From the NCBI GenBank assembly GCA_025558095.1, contig JAIVFI010000005.1, positions 744,001 through 808,000 of the forward strand: a DNA stretch of 64,000 nucleotides, read 5' to 3'. How positions within the stretch are numbered: position 1 is the first letter of the stretch; each line of letters opens with the position of its first letter. The stretch comes from Hyaloraphidium curvatum (taxonomy: Eukaryota > Monoblepharomycota > Hyaloraphidiomycetes > Hyaloraphidiales > Hyaloraphidiaceae). Below the pieces are notes generated by a model that saw nothing but the letters and a program-made list of their open reading frames with translations, had not been told where the DNA came from and did not search any database. Positions 32,464-42,702 of the stretch are shown here, in pieces. The position numbers and the translations under genes are program-made.

Positions 32464-32610
32464 GGGGATGGAGGAGAGAGAAGACGGTGCAGCCATGAAG
32501 AAGCGATCTATCGCGGCAGACGGTGTAGCTAAATGGATGTCGGGCACGGATGAAGTCCGAGATCCGATACCATGCCCCGCAAAGCGGGAGCCTGCCGACT
32601 TGATCAACAA

Positions 32611-33849
32611 TCAAGGTCCGCGGAGGATCCACTTGAGCATGGACGTGCGACGGCCCGCCAGCGTCCCCGCGTGGAGCTCTCCAAACACATCCGAAGTCCC
32701 ACACAACTGCTCCAGAAGCTGGTTGCCCCCCTCCGCGTGCTGCTTCTCCCAGAACGCCGCAGCCAGCCACCGGGCGAGCTCGTCGACCCTGCACGCGTCC
32801 CCCAGCTTGGCCGCCTCGGCCTGCGCTGCCTCCGACCCGCCCTCGGCAGCGAGCAGCACCGCCAGCGCGCCCTTGACCTGCTGCTCCAGCTGCCACTTGG
32901 ACAGCTGCAGCTTTGCCGAGCTCGCCATCTCCCTCGCCCGCAGCGCGACCCGCATCAGCACCGACACGTACTCCAGGTCCCCCTGCGCCCCACCCGCTCC
33001 GGGACCCAGCAGCCCGACGAAATGCCGCGCGAGGCAGCCCATCCCCGCCGGCGAACGGATCAGCATCCCTGCCTCGCTGTAGGCCCCGACGTCCTTGGAT
33101 ATGCGGTCGAAGAAGCCCCGCGTGCGGGCGACGTCGAGCGCTCCCAGCCGCGAGGAGTCGCTTATGAGCTCCGCGAGCTCGGCGTACGGGTCGTCGGGGG
33201 GGCGGAGGGCGGCGAGGAGGCGCTGCCGGAGGGAGCTCATCGCTGCCTCGTCGCCGGCGAGGAAGCGCGATCGGAGCTCCTGCGAGAGGCGGGCCCGGGA
33301 GGCGGGGGAGCTCCGCGCGATGAGCTCCAGCGCGCGAAAGGCGGAAGTGGTTGACTGGTCGACAGAGGGTTCCGCCGGGGCACCGTCCGAGTTCCCGTTT
33401 GCGTCCGACTGCAGACCTTCCCCTGCAATGTCCGTAGACGCCGTCTCGCCCTCCCAAAACTCTCTCTGGAACCCATCGAGCCAATACTTCAGCTCGGAAT
33501 CGAGCACCCCCTCGTCGTACCCGCACAGCTTTGCCCGCAGCAGCACCGGCAGCGCGCGCAGCAGCCCCCGACTGTCCGCGCACTGCGCCGCCAGCTCCCC
33601 CAGCAGCTCCGGCGGGCAACTTTCGGGATCGATCCGCCGCAGCGCACCCAGCAGGACGGCGCGCGGCTCGTCGAACCGGGCGTACGGGACCGACGCGGCG
33701 GCGAGCGTGGCGAGCGCGTCCTGGCCCGCGGTCTGCACGCGCCGGCGGAGGGCATCGCCCAGGGTTCGGAGGAGGTGGCTCTCGAAAAGCGCCTCCGGGA
33801 TGTCGTGCTCGTCGAGGAGCTCGGGAAGGGCGGGAATCGTGCGGCTCAT
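32611..33849 (-). CDS. NELF-B/COBRA1-like protein (possible)
   Basis: Single exon, 412 residues, all helical. The N-terminal half (LPELLDEHDIPEALFESHLLRTLGDALRRRV, then ELLGELAA..LLRALPVLLRAKLCGYDEGVL) and the middle (AGMLIRSPAGMGCLARHFVGLLG..DLEYVSVLMRVAL) follow the order of NELF-B blocks (FLDLHG..FHQSVFDELRDKLLE; LCDP..LALSTVRHLQELVG..PDLLLLLRLLALG). NELF-B is part of the negative elongation factor that pauses RNA polymerase II. The match is by pattern only and human NELF-B is longer (about 580), so an alternative helical scaffold protein is possible. Confidence 0.45.
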   Translation of the reverse strand: MSRTIPALPELLDEHDIPEALFESHLLRTLGDALRRRVQTAGQDALATLAAASVPYARFDEPRAVLLGALRRIDPESCPPELLGELAAQCADSRGLLRALPVLLRAKLCGYDEGVLDSELKYWLDGFQREFWEGETASTDIAGEGLQSDANGNSDGAPAEPSVDQSTTSAFRALELIARSSPASRARLSQELRSRFLAGDEAAMSSLRQRLLAALRPPDDPYAELAELISDSSRLGALDVARTRGFFDRISKDVGAYSEAGMLIRSPAGMGCLARHFVGLLGPGAGGAQGDLEYVSVLMRVALRAREMASSAKLQLSKWQLEQQVKGALAVLLAAEGGSEAAQAEAAKLGDACRVDELARWLAAAFWEKQHAEGGNQLLEQLCGTSDVFGELHAGTLAGRRTSMLKWILRGP

Positions 33850-34166
33850 CGCGGTGTTTTCGTCGCGTCGTCGTGTGCTCCGGTCGACTTCAGACGTGTC
33901 GACTCGTTGATCTGGCACGGACCTCGTCGATGTCCTCACTGTAAGCTGCAAACTCGGACAATCTGATCCCGGATCCCGTCCGATTCGACACCGACGGGGC
34001 ATCTTTTCGCCATAATCCCCGATCCACGCCTCCCGTCCCCATCCCCGTTGCTTCCGCCCTTCCTTCCCTTCCCCAACCCGAATTCCAGCCCGCACCCACC
34101 AGCACCGCACCCGTCCCAGCCTGGCACGGCAGCCCATCCGCGCCGAGCCCTCCGCCGGCACTCGGA
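33850..34166. other. Intergenic between NELF-B-like gene and WIP 3' end
   Basis: 317 bp holding the 5' flank of the NELF-B-like gene and the 3' flank of WIP (both minus strand). Pyrimidine-rich tract around 34040-34080; no gene seen. Confidence 0.35.
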
Positions 34167-35573
34167 TCACCCCGCCAGCCTGTTCTGCTCGATCATCCCC
34201 CTGACCCGAACAAACTCGGGCGACGTCGCGGGGACGTTCTGCGCCGCGAGGGCTTTCAGCGTCTGCCGACCCCAAGCCGTTAGCGAGCGCAAATCCGAGT
34301 AGGGCAACGGGCAACCCACGTCGGTGGCCTCTTTGATCTGCTGGCAACGCGCGAAGTCCATCTTGGCGATCGACGCCTGCAGCTGCGCATCCAGCTTCGG
34401 CACCGTAACATCCGCATACGACGCCGCGGTCTCGGCCGGCGCAACGGGTGCCCGCGGCGGGGGCGGCGGCGCGTTGACCCGCGACGGGGGCGGCGGCGGC
34501 CTGGGGGCGGCGGGAGCGGGCGCGGCGCCGCCAGCGGGGCCGTACGGGTACGCTCGCGGAGGGGGGAGGTCCGTGGGGAACCGCCATTTGCCCTCCGTGG
34601 GCCCGGGCATGGCGGGGCCCCGGTTGGGAGGGGGTCCGGGAGGCGGGGCGAACTGGTTCGCCGGGGCGGGAGGAGGGGGAGCGGGGGCGCGGGAGGGAGG
34701 TGGGGGCGCGGTGGCGACGGCTGCGGCAACGGCGACGCCGGCGACGGCGGCGGGGGCGGGGTTGCGGGTCGGCGGGGGCGGGGGTGGGCCGCGCCTGGTG
34801 ATCGCGGGGTCAGATTGCGACAAAAAAGGAGCTGATCGACAAAGAACTCACCTAGATGGAGGAGGCGGCGGAGGAGGACGCGGTCTGGATTCCGAGGACG
34901 CGTTTGCCGGGGGCGGCGGTGGAGGAACGGTCCGCGCGGGAGGCGGCGGCGGGGGGCCTGGACGAGATCGGGTGTCACAATCGAAATGCAACGACGAAAG
35001 CAAGCATTCCAAATCACCTGTTCTTGCGGGAGGAGGCGGCGGGACGGTGGTCCGCGGCGCGGTCGGGGGAGGCGGGGGAGGTGCGGTGGTGCGCGCCGCT
35101 GTGGGCGGCGGTGGCGGCCTGGGTGTTGCCGGCGTGCCCCCAGCCGAATCTGTCGCGAATCCGTGCGTCAGCAGCCGCGATGAGTGGTGCGAGCCGGGGT
35201 GATGCCCACCTCCGGCCGGCTTCAGGCCGGTCGACTTGAGCTTCGGCATGCCGCCAGCAAACAGCCCGCCGAGCCCCGGCGGCCCGGCCATCGGCGACGC
35301 GCCCGCCGAGCCGCCGCCGCCGCCGCCTCCGCTCGGTGGCGCCGCGGGCTTCGCGTCCTTTGTCGACACGATGGGCGCCGAGCGGTCGTTCGTCACGGTC
35401 TTTTTGAGCTTCGCGCCCTTCTGGATGTCGGCGAGCAGCGCGTTGGTGCCGCCCGCCGGCGCGGGGCGCTCGGCCGCGGGCGGCGGCGGCGGAGGCGGCG
35501 GGCCGCCGGAAGGCGGAGGCGGAGGTGCGGGCGGGCCGCCCGGCGGAGGCGGTGGGGGAGGTGGGGGCGGCAT
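34167..35573 (-). CDS. WIP: WASP-interacting protein (WIP/verprolin)
   Basis: Exons 35573-35018, 34957-34852 and 34794-34167 give 429 residues; the 60-nt first intron is in frame and its removal is inferred from GTGATT...CAG. The protein starts with polyproline tracts, followed by a WH2 actin-binding motif with the verprolin signature NALLADIQKGAKLKKTVTND and RSAPIV. Many PPPPPP profilin/SH3 sites follow. Near residue 335 GKWRFPTDLPPPRAYP matches the WASP-binding WIP C-terminal motif (F-P..DLPPP). It acts at cortical actin patches, stabilising WASP and delivering actin to Arp2/3. A further about 75-residue helical C-terminal region (KLDAQLQASIAKMDFARCQQIKE) is not part of standard WIP. Confidence 0.88.
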
Positions 35574-36200
35574 TCCGCGCTCCGAATACGTTCCGGAAAG
35601 TGTTCTTTTAAGTGCTCCTCGCCGCTCAGCAGCCCATCATGGGCCGGGTCGGGTGGGGTGGAAACGCGTTGGCCGCAGCACGCGGACGCCGACGACGCGT
35701 CTTCGCGGTTCGACCCAGCACCGCTGCGCCCCAGTGGCATTCAACCCTCAAAAATTGGAAACGTGCAGCTTCAACTGCTTGAATGACCATTGAACGATGC
35801 GCGCCGCGGATTTGCCGAGGGTCGCGAAGGATCTGATCTCGCCGTCCCCCGCAGATCTCTTCGCGTCAGCGTCACGGCCATCCCGACGATCTATCTTTGA
35901 CGCAGTGCATCCGCCGGAATCAAAACTTGCCAGGAAATAAGCACGTCTCGGAGCAGCGCCTCCCTTGAACCCAGCCCTCCACGGCTCGAGTCCATCGCCA
36001 CTATCACCGCACAGCTACAACGTCCACGATTCGTGGCAGATGCAAACCGTGAAGGCTATGTCTGTCGCACCAGTGTCCGATTCATCAAGAAACACCCCTC
36101 TAGCGTACTCTCTTTGTATCCCGGCCGCAAGTGGACCCGCTTTGCACCCGCTGGGTTGCCACAAGATCCCTCATCGGTCCCTCTCTAACGTCATCCCACG
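35574..36200. other. Intergenic with a relic of the 2H-phosphoesterase 3' end
   Basis: Contains the WIP promoter side. At about 35956-36046 a sequence ending CCACGATTCGTGGCAGATG is a diverged direct copy of 37470-37562, the 3' end and downstream flank of the 2H-phosphoesterase gene. No intact gene. Confidence 0.5.
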
Positions 36201-37326
36201 ATGCGGACCCGCCCCGCGTGGAGCTTGGCTGCCTTGGCCATCGCCCTCATCGCCCTCCCATTCCCGACGACCGCCACGTAAGCTGGGACCACTCCGCCCC
36301 ATCCGCGCCGTTCCAACGCTCGTCCCCCAAACCAGGCCTGCCCCCATCTGCACCGCCCCGCGGGGCGGCCCGTCCCTGGGCGGCTCCCCCTGGAAATGCG
36401 TGCAGGGCGCCGGCGACGCATGGGTGCCGGTGAAGGTGACCGCCGGCGGGGACGGCGCGTGCATGTCGTTCGATTCGGGCAAGGAGTGCGTGTGGACCGA
36501 CAAGGAGTGCTGCGCGGGATACGCGGCCTCGGCCGACGAAACAACGCCGTACTTTGAGTGGGTCGCGGGATGTTGCCTGCGGGCCGGCTGCCGCGGGGAT
36601 TTACCGGGAGACATCCCTGCTGACAGGTGCGGCGAGCGATACGCGGCCGCGTACGGTGGAGACGACGGCTACGGCGAGCCTTCGAGCTTCTGCAACAAGG
36701 CGTTCGATGCGTTGGGCAGCAGTTCGGGTGAGTGTAGTCGTACCGCGCAGATTTCCACTGCGTCTAATTGTTCGGTTTCCTTTCAGTCACAGCTCAAGAT
36801 GCGGGAAGCCCGCCGGGTCTCGACTGTGAAAGGCAGTGCCTCATCAGCCGAATTGAGCAGGCCAACATCTGTATCAGAACCCATTCACGCAAGTTCTGCG
36901 AGAGGGAGGGGGACAGACTTTACCAAGAGTGCATCTCCAAATGTGGGCACTGGATATTGCTCAATGTTTTTTGACACTGATTGTCCGCGACATACTTGGG
37001 GATTGGGCGCCTGGTACACCGCCAATGACATAGGCCCTCTCACTACCGGTGCGCCGCCCACGGATGCGCCGCCCACGGATACAGCGTCGCCAAGCGACGA
37101 TACCCAAGACCCATGTCGCGTGTGCAGGGACCTCGCGACCTGCAAGGAAGGGGAAGGGATTGATTTGGCCAAGTGCGATAAATCGACCGGCACCGTGCAC
37201 GATGTCTGCGTAGCCACTGCCAAGGCTAGGTACGGAAATTGCGTTGTAGGTTGCGTGGCCCAGTGCGGATCTTTGCTTCTTCCGGAGGAGAATTGCCTGG
37301 GCAAATATGTACTTGTCTTGGCCTGA
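36201..37326 (+). CDS. Secreted cysteine-rich protein
   Basis: Four exons (36201-36277, 36336-36727, 36787-36942, 37034-37326) join in frame to 305 residues. Exon 1 encodes a classical signal peptide: MRTRPAW then a hydrophobic core SLAALAIALIALPF and a PTTAT cleavage region. The mature protein has about 28 cysteines in clusters (KECCAGYAAS, CLRAGCRG, LDCERQCLISR, ECISKC, CRVCRDLATC, CVVGCVAQC). A Thr/Pro linker with GAPPTDAPPTD repeats sits before the last Cys domain. This is the build of small extracellular or wall-attached proteins of chytrid-like fungi. No enzyme motif is recognised. The last junction preserves a Cys codon (T|GC), supporting the model. Confidence 0.65.
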
Positions 37327-37530
37327 TTCGTGCAATAGATTGGTGCCATGATGGACGGTCACTGTATGTTTATGAAGAGCGTTCGCCGTCAGCTCGCAGC
37401 CACCAGCCAGAAGATGTATCAAAGACACAGCGGCATCAAGGCAGAATCAACTCTCTGCATGGTCTTGAAGCACCTCCTCCCCTGAAACCAGCCCGCCATG
37501 ATTCGAGTTCAAGGCCACGTCACCACACAG

Positions 37531-38064
37531 CTACAGTGTCCACGAATCGTGGCAGATCCAATCGCCGTTGTCCATCTGCTCGTAGAGCCGCACCTCCCAC
37601 GCGACCTTGGAGCGCGGATCGACCATCAGACGCGCCAGCGCAGCGAGGCGCTGCCCCTGGTCCCTCCGGAACCCGTACGCCAGGCTGACGTGGAGGTTCC
37701 CCTTGAGCCGCAGTGCCTCCCTGCGCGTCGGCGAGCGTGCGCGACGGGCAAAGTCCGCGGTCACGGCTTCGAGCCACGGCGCGTCGACCAGCAAGCCGTG
37801 GAAGCGTTCGCCGAGCTCCATCCTCGCGATCGACAGCGGCGGGTCCGGGCGGGAGGGGCGTGCCGCGTCGAGCGCGTCCGTGAGCGCTTTGGTGTAGATC
37901 GGTACCGATTCGGGCGCGTCTTCGAAGAAGCCGGTCAGAGTGACGTGGGGCGGGTACGCGTGCGCCTCGTTGCGCCCGACGGAGGAGAGCGAGCACGCAA
38001 AGTACGCGTCCAGCTGGTCGGCCAGCGGGCCTGTGGGGCACGCGTAAACGATGTAGCGCGGCAT
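37531..38064 (-). CDS. 2H phosphoesterase superfamily protein
   Basis: Single exon, 177 residues. Two HxS/T motifs typical of 2H phosphoesterases (2'-5' RNA ligase / cyclic phosphodiesterase fold): HVTLTGFF at about residue 40 and HVSLAYGF at about residue 125, separated by a normal distance. The first strand (RYIVYACPTGPLADQLDAYF) also fits. Members act on 2',3'-cyclic phosphates or 2'-5' linkages in RNA or nucleotides. Divergent from the glyoxalase-like gene, 97 bp between starts, implying a shared promoter. A copy of its 3' end lies at 35956-36046. Confidence 0.75.
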   Translation of the reverse strand: MPRYIVYACPTGPLADQLDAYFACSLSSVGRNEAHAYPPHVTLTGFFEDAPESVPIYTKALTDALDAARPSRPDPPLSIARMELGERFHGLLVDAPWLEAVTADFARRARSPTRREALRLKGNLHVSLAYGFRRDQGQRLAALARLMVDPRSKVAWEVRLYEQMDNGDWICHDSWTL

Positions 38065-38161
38065 TCCCGCTGCGGCTCCGGTCGTCGTTGCGTTGGCGCG
38101 ACCAGTGATCGCGTGGAATCGCGCGATTGTCTCCCACGTCCGCAATTTCGATTGCCCGCCA

Positions 38162-39031
38162 ATGGCCGACCCGCTGAAACACATCGCGGGCGTCGATCAC
38201 GTCGTCGTCGCGGTCCGCGCGCTCGACGCCGCGGCGGCGGCCTGGCGCGCGCTGGGCTTCACGCTCTCTCCCCGCGGCGAGCACCCGCCGCAGCTCGGCA
38301 CCGCGAACCACACGCTGATGCTCTCCGACGGCGACTACATCGAGCTGCTCGCGCCCGTCATCGACACGGACTTCAACGCCGCGATGCGCGCGTTCCTCGC
38401 GCGGGGCGAGGGGATCGACCGCGTCGCGTTCAAGACCGACGACGCGGCGGCGGGCGTCGCGGAGCTCAAGGCTCGCGGGATCGACGCCGCCGGGCCGATC
38501 AACTTTGCCCGGCCGGTCGATCTCCCCGAGGCCGATGGCGGCGGGTCGGCCGAGGCCGCGTTCAATGTTCTTCTGTATCCGCCATCGGCGCGGCCCGCAG
38601 GCCTGGGCCTTTTCGCCTGCCAGCAGCTCACGCCCGACACGGTGTGGATCAAATCTCTGTGCCGCCACGCGAACGGGGCGCGCGGGCTCGTGCGGGTCGA
38701 GATCCTGGCCGGGGACCCGCGGGCGGCGGCCGCGGAGGCGTCGAGGCTGTTGGGTCGGCCCGTGAAGGAGGAGGCTGACGGGGCATTCGAGATTGCCACC
38801 GCACCGGGACTCGCATCGCTCGTCTTTCTCTCCCTTTCTGCGTTCAAGGCGCGTCACAAGGGGCTCGTCTCGGACGCGGATGCGGAGAAGCTGCCAAACG
38901 AGGGCGCGGCGGGCCTCGTGGTCCGTACCGAAGACCTCGGCGCAGCAAGGAAGTGCCTCGGAGTTAGCGACGGGGCAAATGAGGTCGGCAAGTGGGCTAC
39001 GGGGTTGCTAGTCGTGTTCGTCACGGCGTGA
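38162..39031 (+). CDS. Glyoxalase-like (VOC fold) domain protein
   Basis: Single exon, 289 residues. N-terminus KHIAGVDHVVVAVRALDAAAAAWRALGFTLSP followed by G.HPP.LGTANHTLMLSDGDYIELLAP is the glyoxalase-like domain common in bacterial VOC proteins: H at GVDHV, H in NHTLM and E in YIELL are the usual metal ligands. The second half (LVRVEILAGDPRAAAAEASRLLG) looks like the second betaalphabeta unit pair. Function unknown; the bacterial look and absence of introns could mean transfer. Divergent from the 2H phosphoesterase gene. Confidence 0.75.
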   Translation: MADPLKHIAGVDHVVVAVRALDAAAAAWRALGFTLSPRGEHPPQLGTANHTLMLSDGDYIELLAPVIDTDFNAAMRAFLARGEGIDRVAFKTDDAAAGVAELKARGIDAAGPINFARPVDLPEADGGGSAEAAFNVLLYPPSARPAGLGLFACQQLTPDTVWIKSLCRHANGARGLVRVEILAGDPRAAAAEASRLLGRPVKEEADGAFEIATAPGLASLVFLSLSAFKARHKGLVSDADAEKLPNEGAAGLVVRTEDLGAARKCLGVSDGANEVGKWATGLLVVFVTA

Positions 39032-39100
39032 TAGAGGGCGGTGGATGCTGCTACTTTTTTCTCAAACGATCACATTACAATTCCGTCCTTTGACGAGCGT

Positions 39101-40594
39101 TCACGACGGACACGCAATCTCGAGCGTGAGCACCACGCCCGATGATCTGAGGACCGACCACAGGCCCACTGCCACGGTGAACACGGCGATCAGGATCGCC
39201 CTCGCGGACCCCCAATCCGCCTCGATCCCCAGCACCTTTGCCCTGGCCTGATCCGCGGCGTACTTTTCCAAAAGCTCCGCATGCCACGCCAGGCTCTTCG
39301 CCGCCCGGGTGCCCGAGAGCCCGTCGGCGGTGGCGCGCGCGAGGAGCGCTGTGGCTTCGCGGGAGGCGCGGCGCAGGACAGTCGAGGTGCCCGAGACCTG
39401 GGCGTTGGCGGCGGCGACGGCGAGCAGTTCGCGGGCAAAGAAGTAGAGGAAGTAGAGGAGCGGGGTGAGCCAGCAGGCGGGGATGCAAGATCCGGCGACG
39501 ACGTTGGCGATGGCACCGGCAACGGGGAGCACGACGAAGCCGACAAAGAGCGCCCAGGAGACGCCGAGCACGGCGAATCGGTTGGTGCGGTAGGCGGCAA
39601 GGCGGTCGCAGAGGTCCTGGTAGGGCTCCGTGATCCGCAGTGCGGCTTCCGCGGCCTCGCGGTCGCGATCGGCGTCCCAGAGCGCTGCAAAGTGGCGCCT
39701 CAGCATGTCCGCCACTGCGTCCGAAACGGCCCTCACGTGGAGGCGCCGCGAGAGCTCCAGGGTGGGCAGCGAGGCAGAGACCAGAAGCAGGCTGGAAAAG
39801 ACCAGCATTATTGCGAACGAGACCGCGAGCAGGGACGCAAAAGTGGCGGGGACCGGCGTGGTCCAGGTGAAGGAGCGCAGGGTGATGAATTGGGTGTAGA
39901 TGCCGAAGAGAAGGTGCACGCCCATCAGCGCAAATCTGGCGAGGACGTCCAATAGACGGAGCAGGCCGGAGCGTCGAGGGAGGCCACCCGCGCAGGCTGG
40001 CTTGCCGCAGGGGCACGCCTCGTCACCGTCCACGTGACGGACCAACGGGTGCTCGGGCGCCTTCCCGGTCTCCACGTTCACAGCTTCCGCAGCAGCATTC
40101 TGATCTGGAGAGAAGTTCACGAGCCGCGCCCACCGCGCCAGCACGGCGTGCGGGTGGCCGCTGAAGTCATACTGCTTCGATCGAAAGTACCTGCCGCGGC
40201 CGGTGAGGCCCGAAACGGCACCCCACACATGCCAGGCGATGTAGATGGCCAGAAAAGCCACGGCAACGGCAAACTGCGTGGGCCCGAACAGTGGGATGCC
40301 GGAGCGGGGGATATATGCCGTGACGATGGCCCAGCTCGCGCCAAAGGTGACCATGCACGCCGCGAAGACGCCCCCGGTGTACAGCGGCGACAGCCTCAGT
40401 TGCAGACCGACGAGAACGCGCAATAGCGGCGACCCGAGGCCGCGGAGAAGCGCCGTCCTGTCCAGCCGAGGGGCCGCGTTGGCATCCTCGACTCGGCGCG
40501 CGCCCGCGTCCGGCAGCGTGAACAGGTGCGGTGGGACCGGCGGCGAGGCGGGAAACAGCGCGAGGCGCTCGTCGGCGTCGAAAATCGCGTCCAT
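39101..40594 (-). CDS. Multi-pass membrane protein, CPC-family copy 1 (intronless)
   Basis: Single exon, 497 residues, a member of a family with four copies in this window. About six to eight hydrophobic segments (FAVAVAFLAIYIAWHVW, LMGVHLLFGIYTQFITL, ATFASLLAVSFAIMLVF, ALFVGFVVLPVAGAIANVV, WLTPLLYFLYFFA, ILIAVFTVAVGLWSVL). A soluble loop carries CPCGKPACAGG at about residue 200, preceded by PLVRHVDGDEA. The C-terminus ends VGLWSVLRSSGVVLTLEIACPS, conserved among copies. The segment GSCIPACWLTPLLY aligns with SSCLP and GQCLP of copies 3 and 4, where an intron precedes it; here the intron is absent. Family function unknown. Confidence 0.75.
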   Translation of the reverse strand: MDAIFDADERLALFPASPPVPPHLFTLPDAGARRVEDANAAPRLDRTALLRGLGSPLLRVLVGLQLRLSPLYTGGVFAACMVTFGASWAIVTAYIPRSGIPLFGPTQFAVAVAFLAIYIAWHVWGAVSGLTGRGRYFRSKQYDFSGHPHAVLARWARLVNFSPDQNAAAEAVNVETGKAPEHPLVRHVDGDEACPCGKPACAGGLPRRSGLLRLLDVLARFALMGVHLLFGIYTQFITLRSFTWTTPVPATFASLLAVSFAIMLVFSSLLLVSASLPTLELSRRLHVRAVSDAVADMLRRHFAALWDADRDREAAEAALRITEPYQDLCDRLAAYRTNRFAVLGVSWALFVGFVVLPVAGAIANVVAGSCIPACWLTPLLYFLYFFARELLAVAAANAQVSGTSTVLRRASREATALLARATADGLSGTRAAKSLAWHAELLEKYAADQARAKVLGIEADWGSARAILIAVFTVAVGLWSVLRSSGVVLTLEIACPS

Positions 40595-40783
40595 TGGAGC
40601 TCGTTCTTCGGGATCCTGGAAGCTTCTAGTGGGCGGAAGTTTGCGATCCCTCTGCTGCTAAAACCGCCGCCGCAACTCGTCGACCGTCACAGAGCTGTGG
40701 AGCGCGAATTTTTGAGCTTCTCGACCGAGCTGTAAACGACGGCAATGTCCTGTTTGCGGGGTATCAGCGGATGCACGTCGGCT

Positions 40784-42702
40784 TCACCCTGCGCCTGTAC
40801 CAACGTGGCTTCCCTGGCTGCCGGGCAGGAATCCGACGATCTCGTCCATGCTGGTGTCCACGATGATGGTGCCGCTCTCGTAGCGCTGGAAGCCGCCGAC
40901 GGCGATGAGGAGGTACCTCCCGTCGTCGGTCATGCCCATGCTCTGCGTGTCGTGCACCACATAGCGGATCTCCTTGACGATCCTGAGCCTGGTGAGGTCG
41001 ACCACGGCAATCGAGGAGCGGGATTCCTTGGTCGACGGGTCTGCGTCCCCGTGGATGGGGTTGAGCACGGCGATGTAGACCTTGTTGGGGTAGATGGGGT
41101 GGAACGTCATGTGGAAGGGCGACGGGTACATGCCCTTCCACAGCGGGTCGCGGATCACGCCCAGGCGCTTCCACTTCTTGGGGTCGGGGTCCGACGAGTC
41201 GTAGACCGAGATGCCGTTGAGCTTGACGTTGGCCATGTTGAGGAAGAAGTGGCCGTCGGGCGAGAAGCCGAGCTCGTGGCTGGGCGTATCGACGCGGTAC
41301 AGCTCGATCTCCCAAGTGTCGTCGCCGACCTTTTGCACGGGGCGGTGCTCGAGGGTGTCCTCGTTGAAGGAGATGTACAGGTAGGGCTCCGCCGCATCGC
41401 TGGTCATGTCGTGGACCACGGCACCGCCGAGCATGCGCAGGATCTCGGCGGCCCACTTGCCCGTCGGGTGCCAAACAAAGCCGTCCGCGGCCACGAGCGA
41501 CTCCTTCTGGGGTCCGGGGATCAGGCCCTGCTCGATCTGGCCCTCGGCCATGGGCACCAGTTCCACGGTGATCTTGTTGCCCTTGGTGCCGAGGAGGTCG
41601 TACTTGCCCGTCTTGGGGTCCGGCCTGAGCTTGGTGATGCGAACGTTGCCGCCCTTGGCCTGGATGAGGATTGCCATAATGTCAAATTGTGAAGTGCTTG
41701 GGACTCGCGACTAACGACCTACGCACCCAGCAGTTTTTGAGCGACTTGCAGTTGTTTCCGATCCAATCATAGCGGAAGGACGCCTTGACTGTGCCGCTGT
41801 CCTTGTCGATCCATGCATTGACGTCCTTCTGGCCGTCGGAAACCGTGAACGACTTAGCGTCGTCGGGTTTGACGCAGACGTGCACGCCGAGGCCGAGTCC
41901 CGAGATGTCGCTGTAGTTCTTTGCGATAGACAGGCTGTTGCCGTCGAAATGCAGCAGGTAGAAGTTTGTGGCCTGCGGGATCGTGTCGGCGGTCCACTTG
42001 GTCGGGATGTTGTAGAGCAGCGTGTTGGCGCCGCCCTGGCACGAGTTGATCACGTCGAAGCCCTTGCGCGGGTTGGCCGACGGGAACGCCTGGATGTGGT
42101 GGGCGATGCAGTTTTCGTCTCCCCTGTGTTGGGGGAGTGCGGAAGTTAGAGGCTGGCCTCCGGATCGGACGGCAGCTGACCGACCAGTTCGAGTACCACA
42201 GCGACGCGAGAGTGAGGCCGCGCTTGAGATCGAGAACGTTGACGCCGAGGCCGAGTTTCGTGGGATAGACGACGAGCTGGTCGCCGAGGTCGAACCCATT
42301 CAACTTCATGGTGTAGTTGTCCCAGTTCCAGTCGTATCGCGGGATGTCATCGCCGTACTGCACCTGCAACGTTGTGCAACGTGTTTCAGGACTAGTTTGG
42401 CGATAGGTCAGCGCATGCGCCGGCCTCACCTCGGAACGGAACGCGGTCACGTCAACCACGCCGTCCGCGGGGGAACGCGTCTGCGGCGCCGAGGGCGAGC
42501 CGCGGCCGACCAACAGCAGTGCGAGATTGACAAATCCGAGAGCGGTCGACACCACGAGCAGGCCGAGGAGCAGCGCAGAGCGGTCAATGCGGCGGTTCAG
42601 GACCAGGGATTCGCCGGCGAGAGTGCGGCCAGACGCGCCGGACTCGTCCGAAACGCGCGAGAGCGGGTCGTCCTTGCCGAAAAGCGGTACGAAGTCGGCC
42701 AT
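40784..42702 (-). CDS. Membrane-anchored beta-propeller-like protein
   Basis: Three exons (42702-42185, 42123-41727, 41659-40784), 596 residues; splices rebuild YSNWGDENCIAHH and LKNCWAKGGNVRI. A short cytoplasmic N-terminus precedes one membrane span (ALLLGLLVVSTALGFVNLALLLV, about residues 41-63). The remainder is a chain of blade-like repeats: GLGVNVLDLKRGLTLASLWY, IAHHIQAFPSANPRKGFDVINSCQGG, GLGLGVHVCVKPDDAKSFTVSDGQ, HELGFSPDGHFFLNMANVKLNGISVYD, RSSIAVVDLTRLRIVKEIRYVV, DDGRYLLIAVGGFQRYESGTIIVD. These are YncE/quinoprotein-like propeller blades. The HH and H residues could bind metal or cofactor; no catalytic assignment. It sits between two copies of the CPC membrane family. Confidence 0.65.

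Noticed and set aside
40784-42702. Nitrous-oxide-reductase-like identity for the propeller protein
   Set aside because: Blade pattern and His residues recall N2OR, but there is no CuA domain and the expected CuZ motif DxHH cannot be placed.
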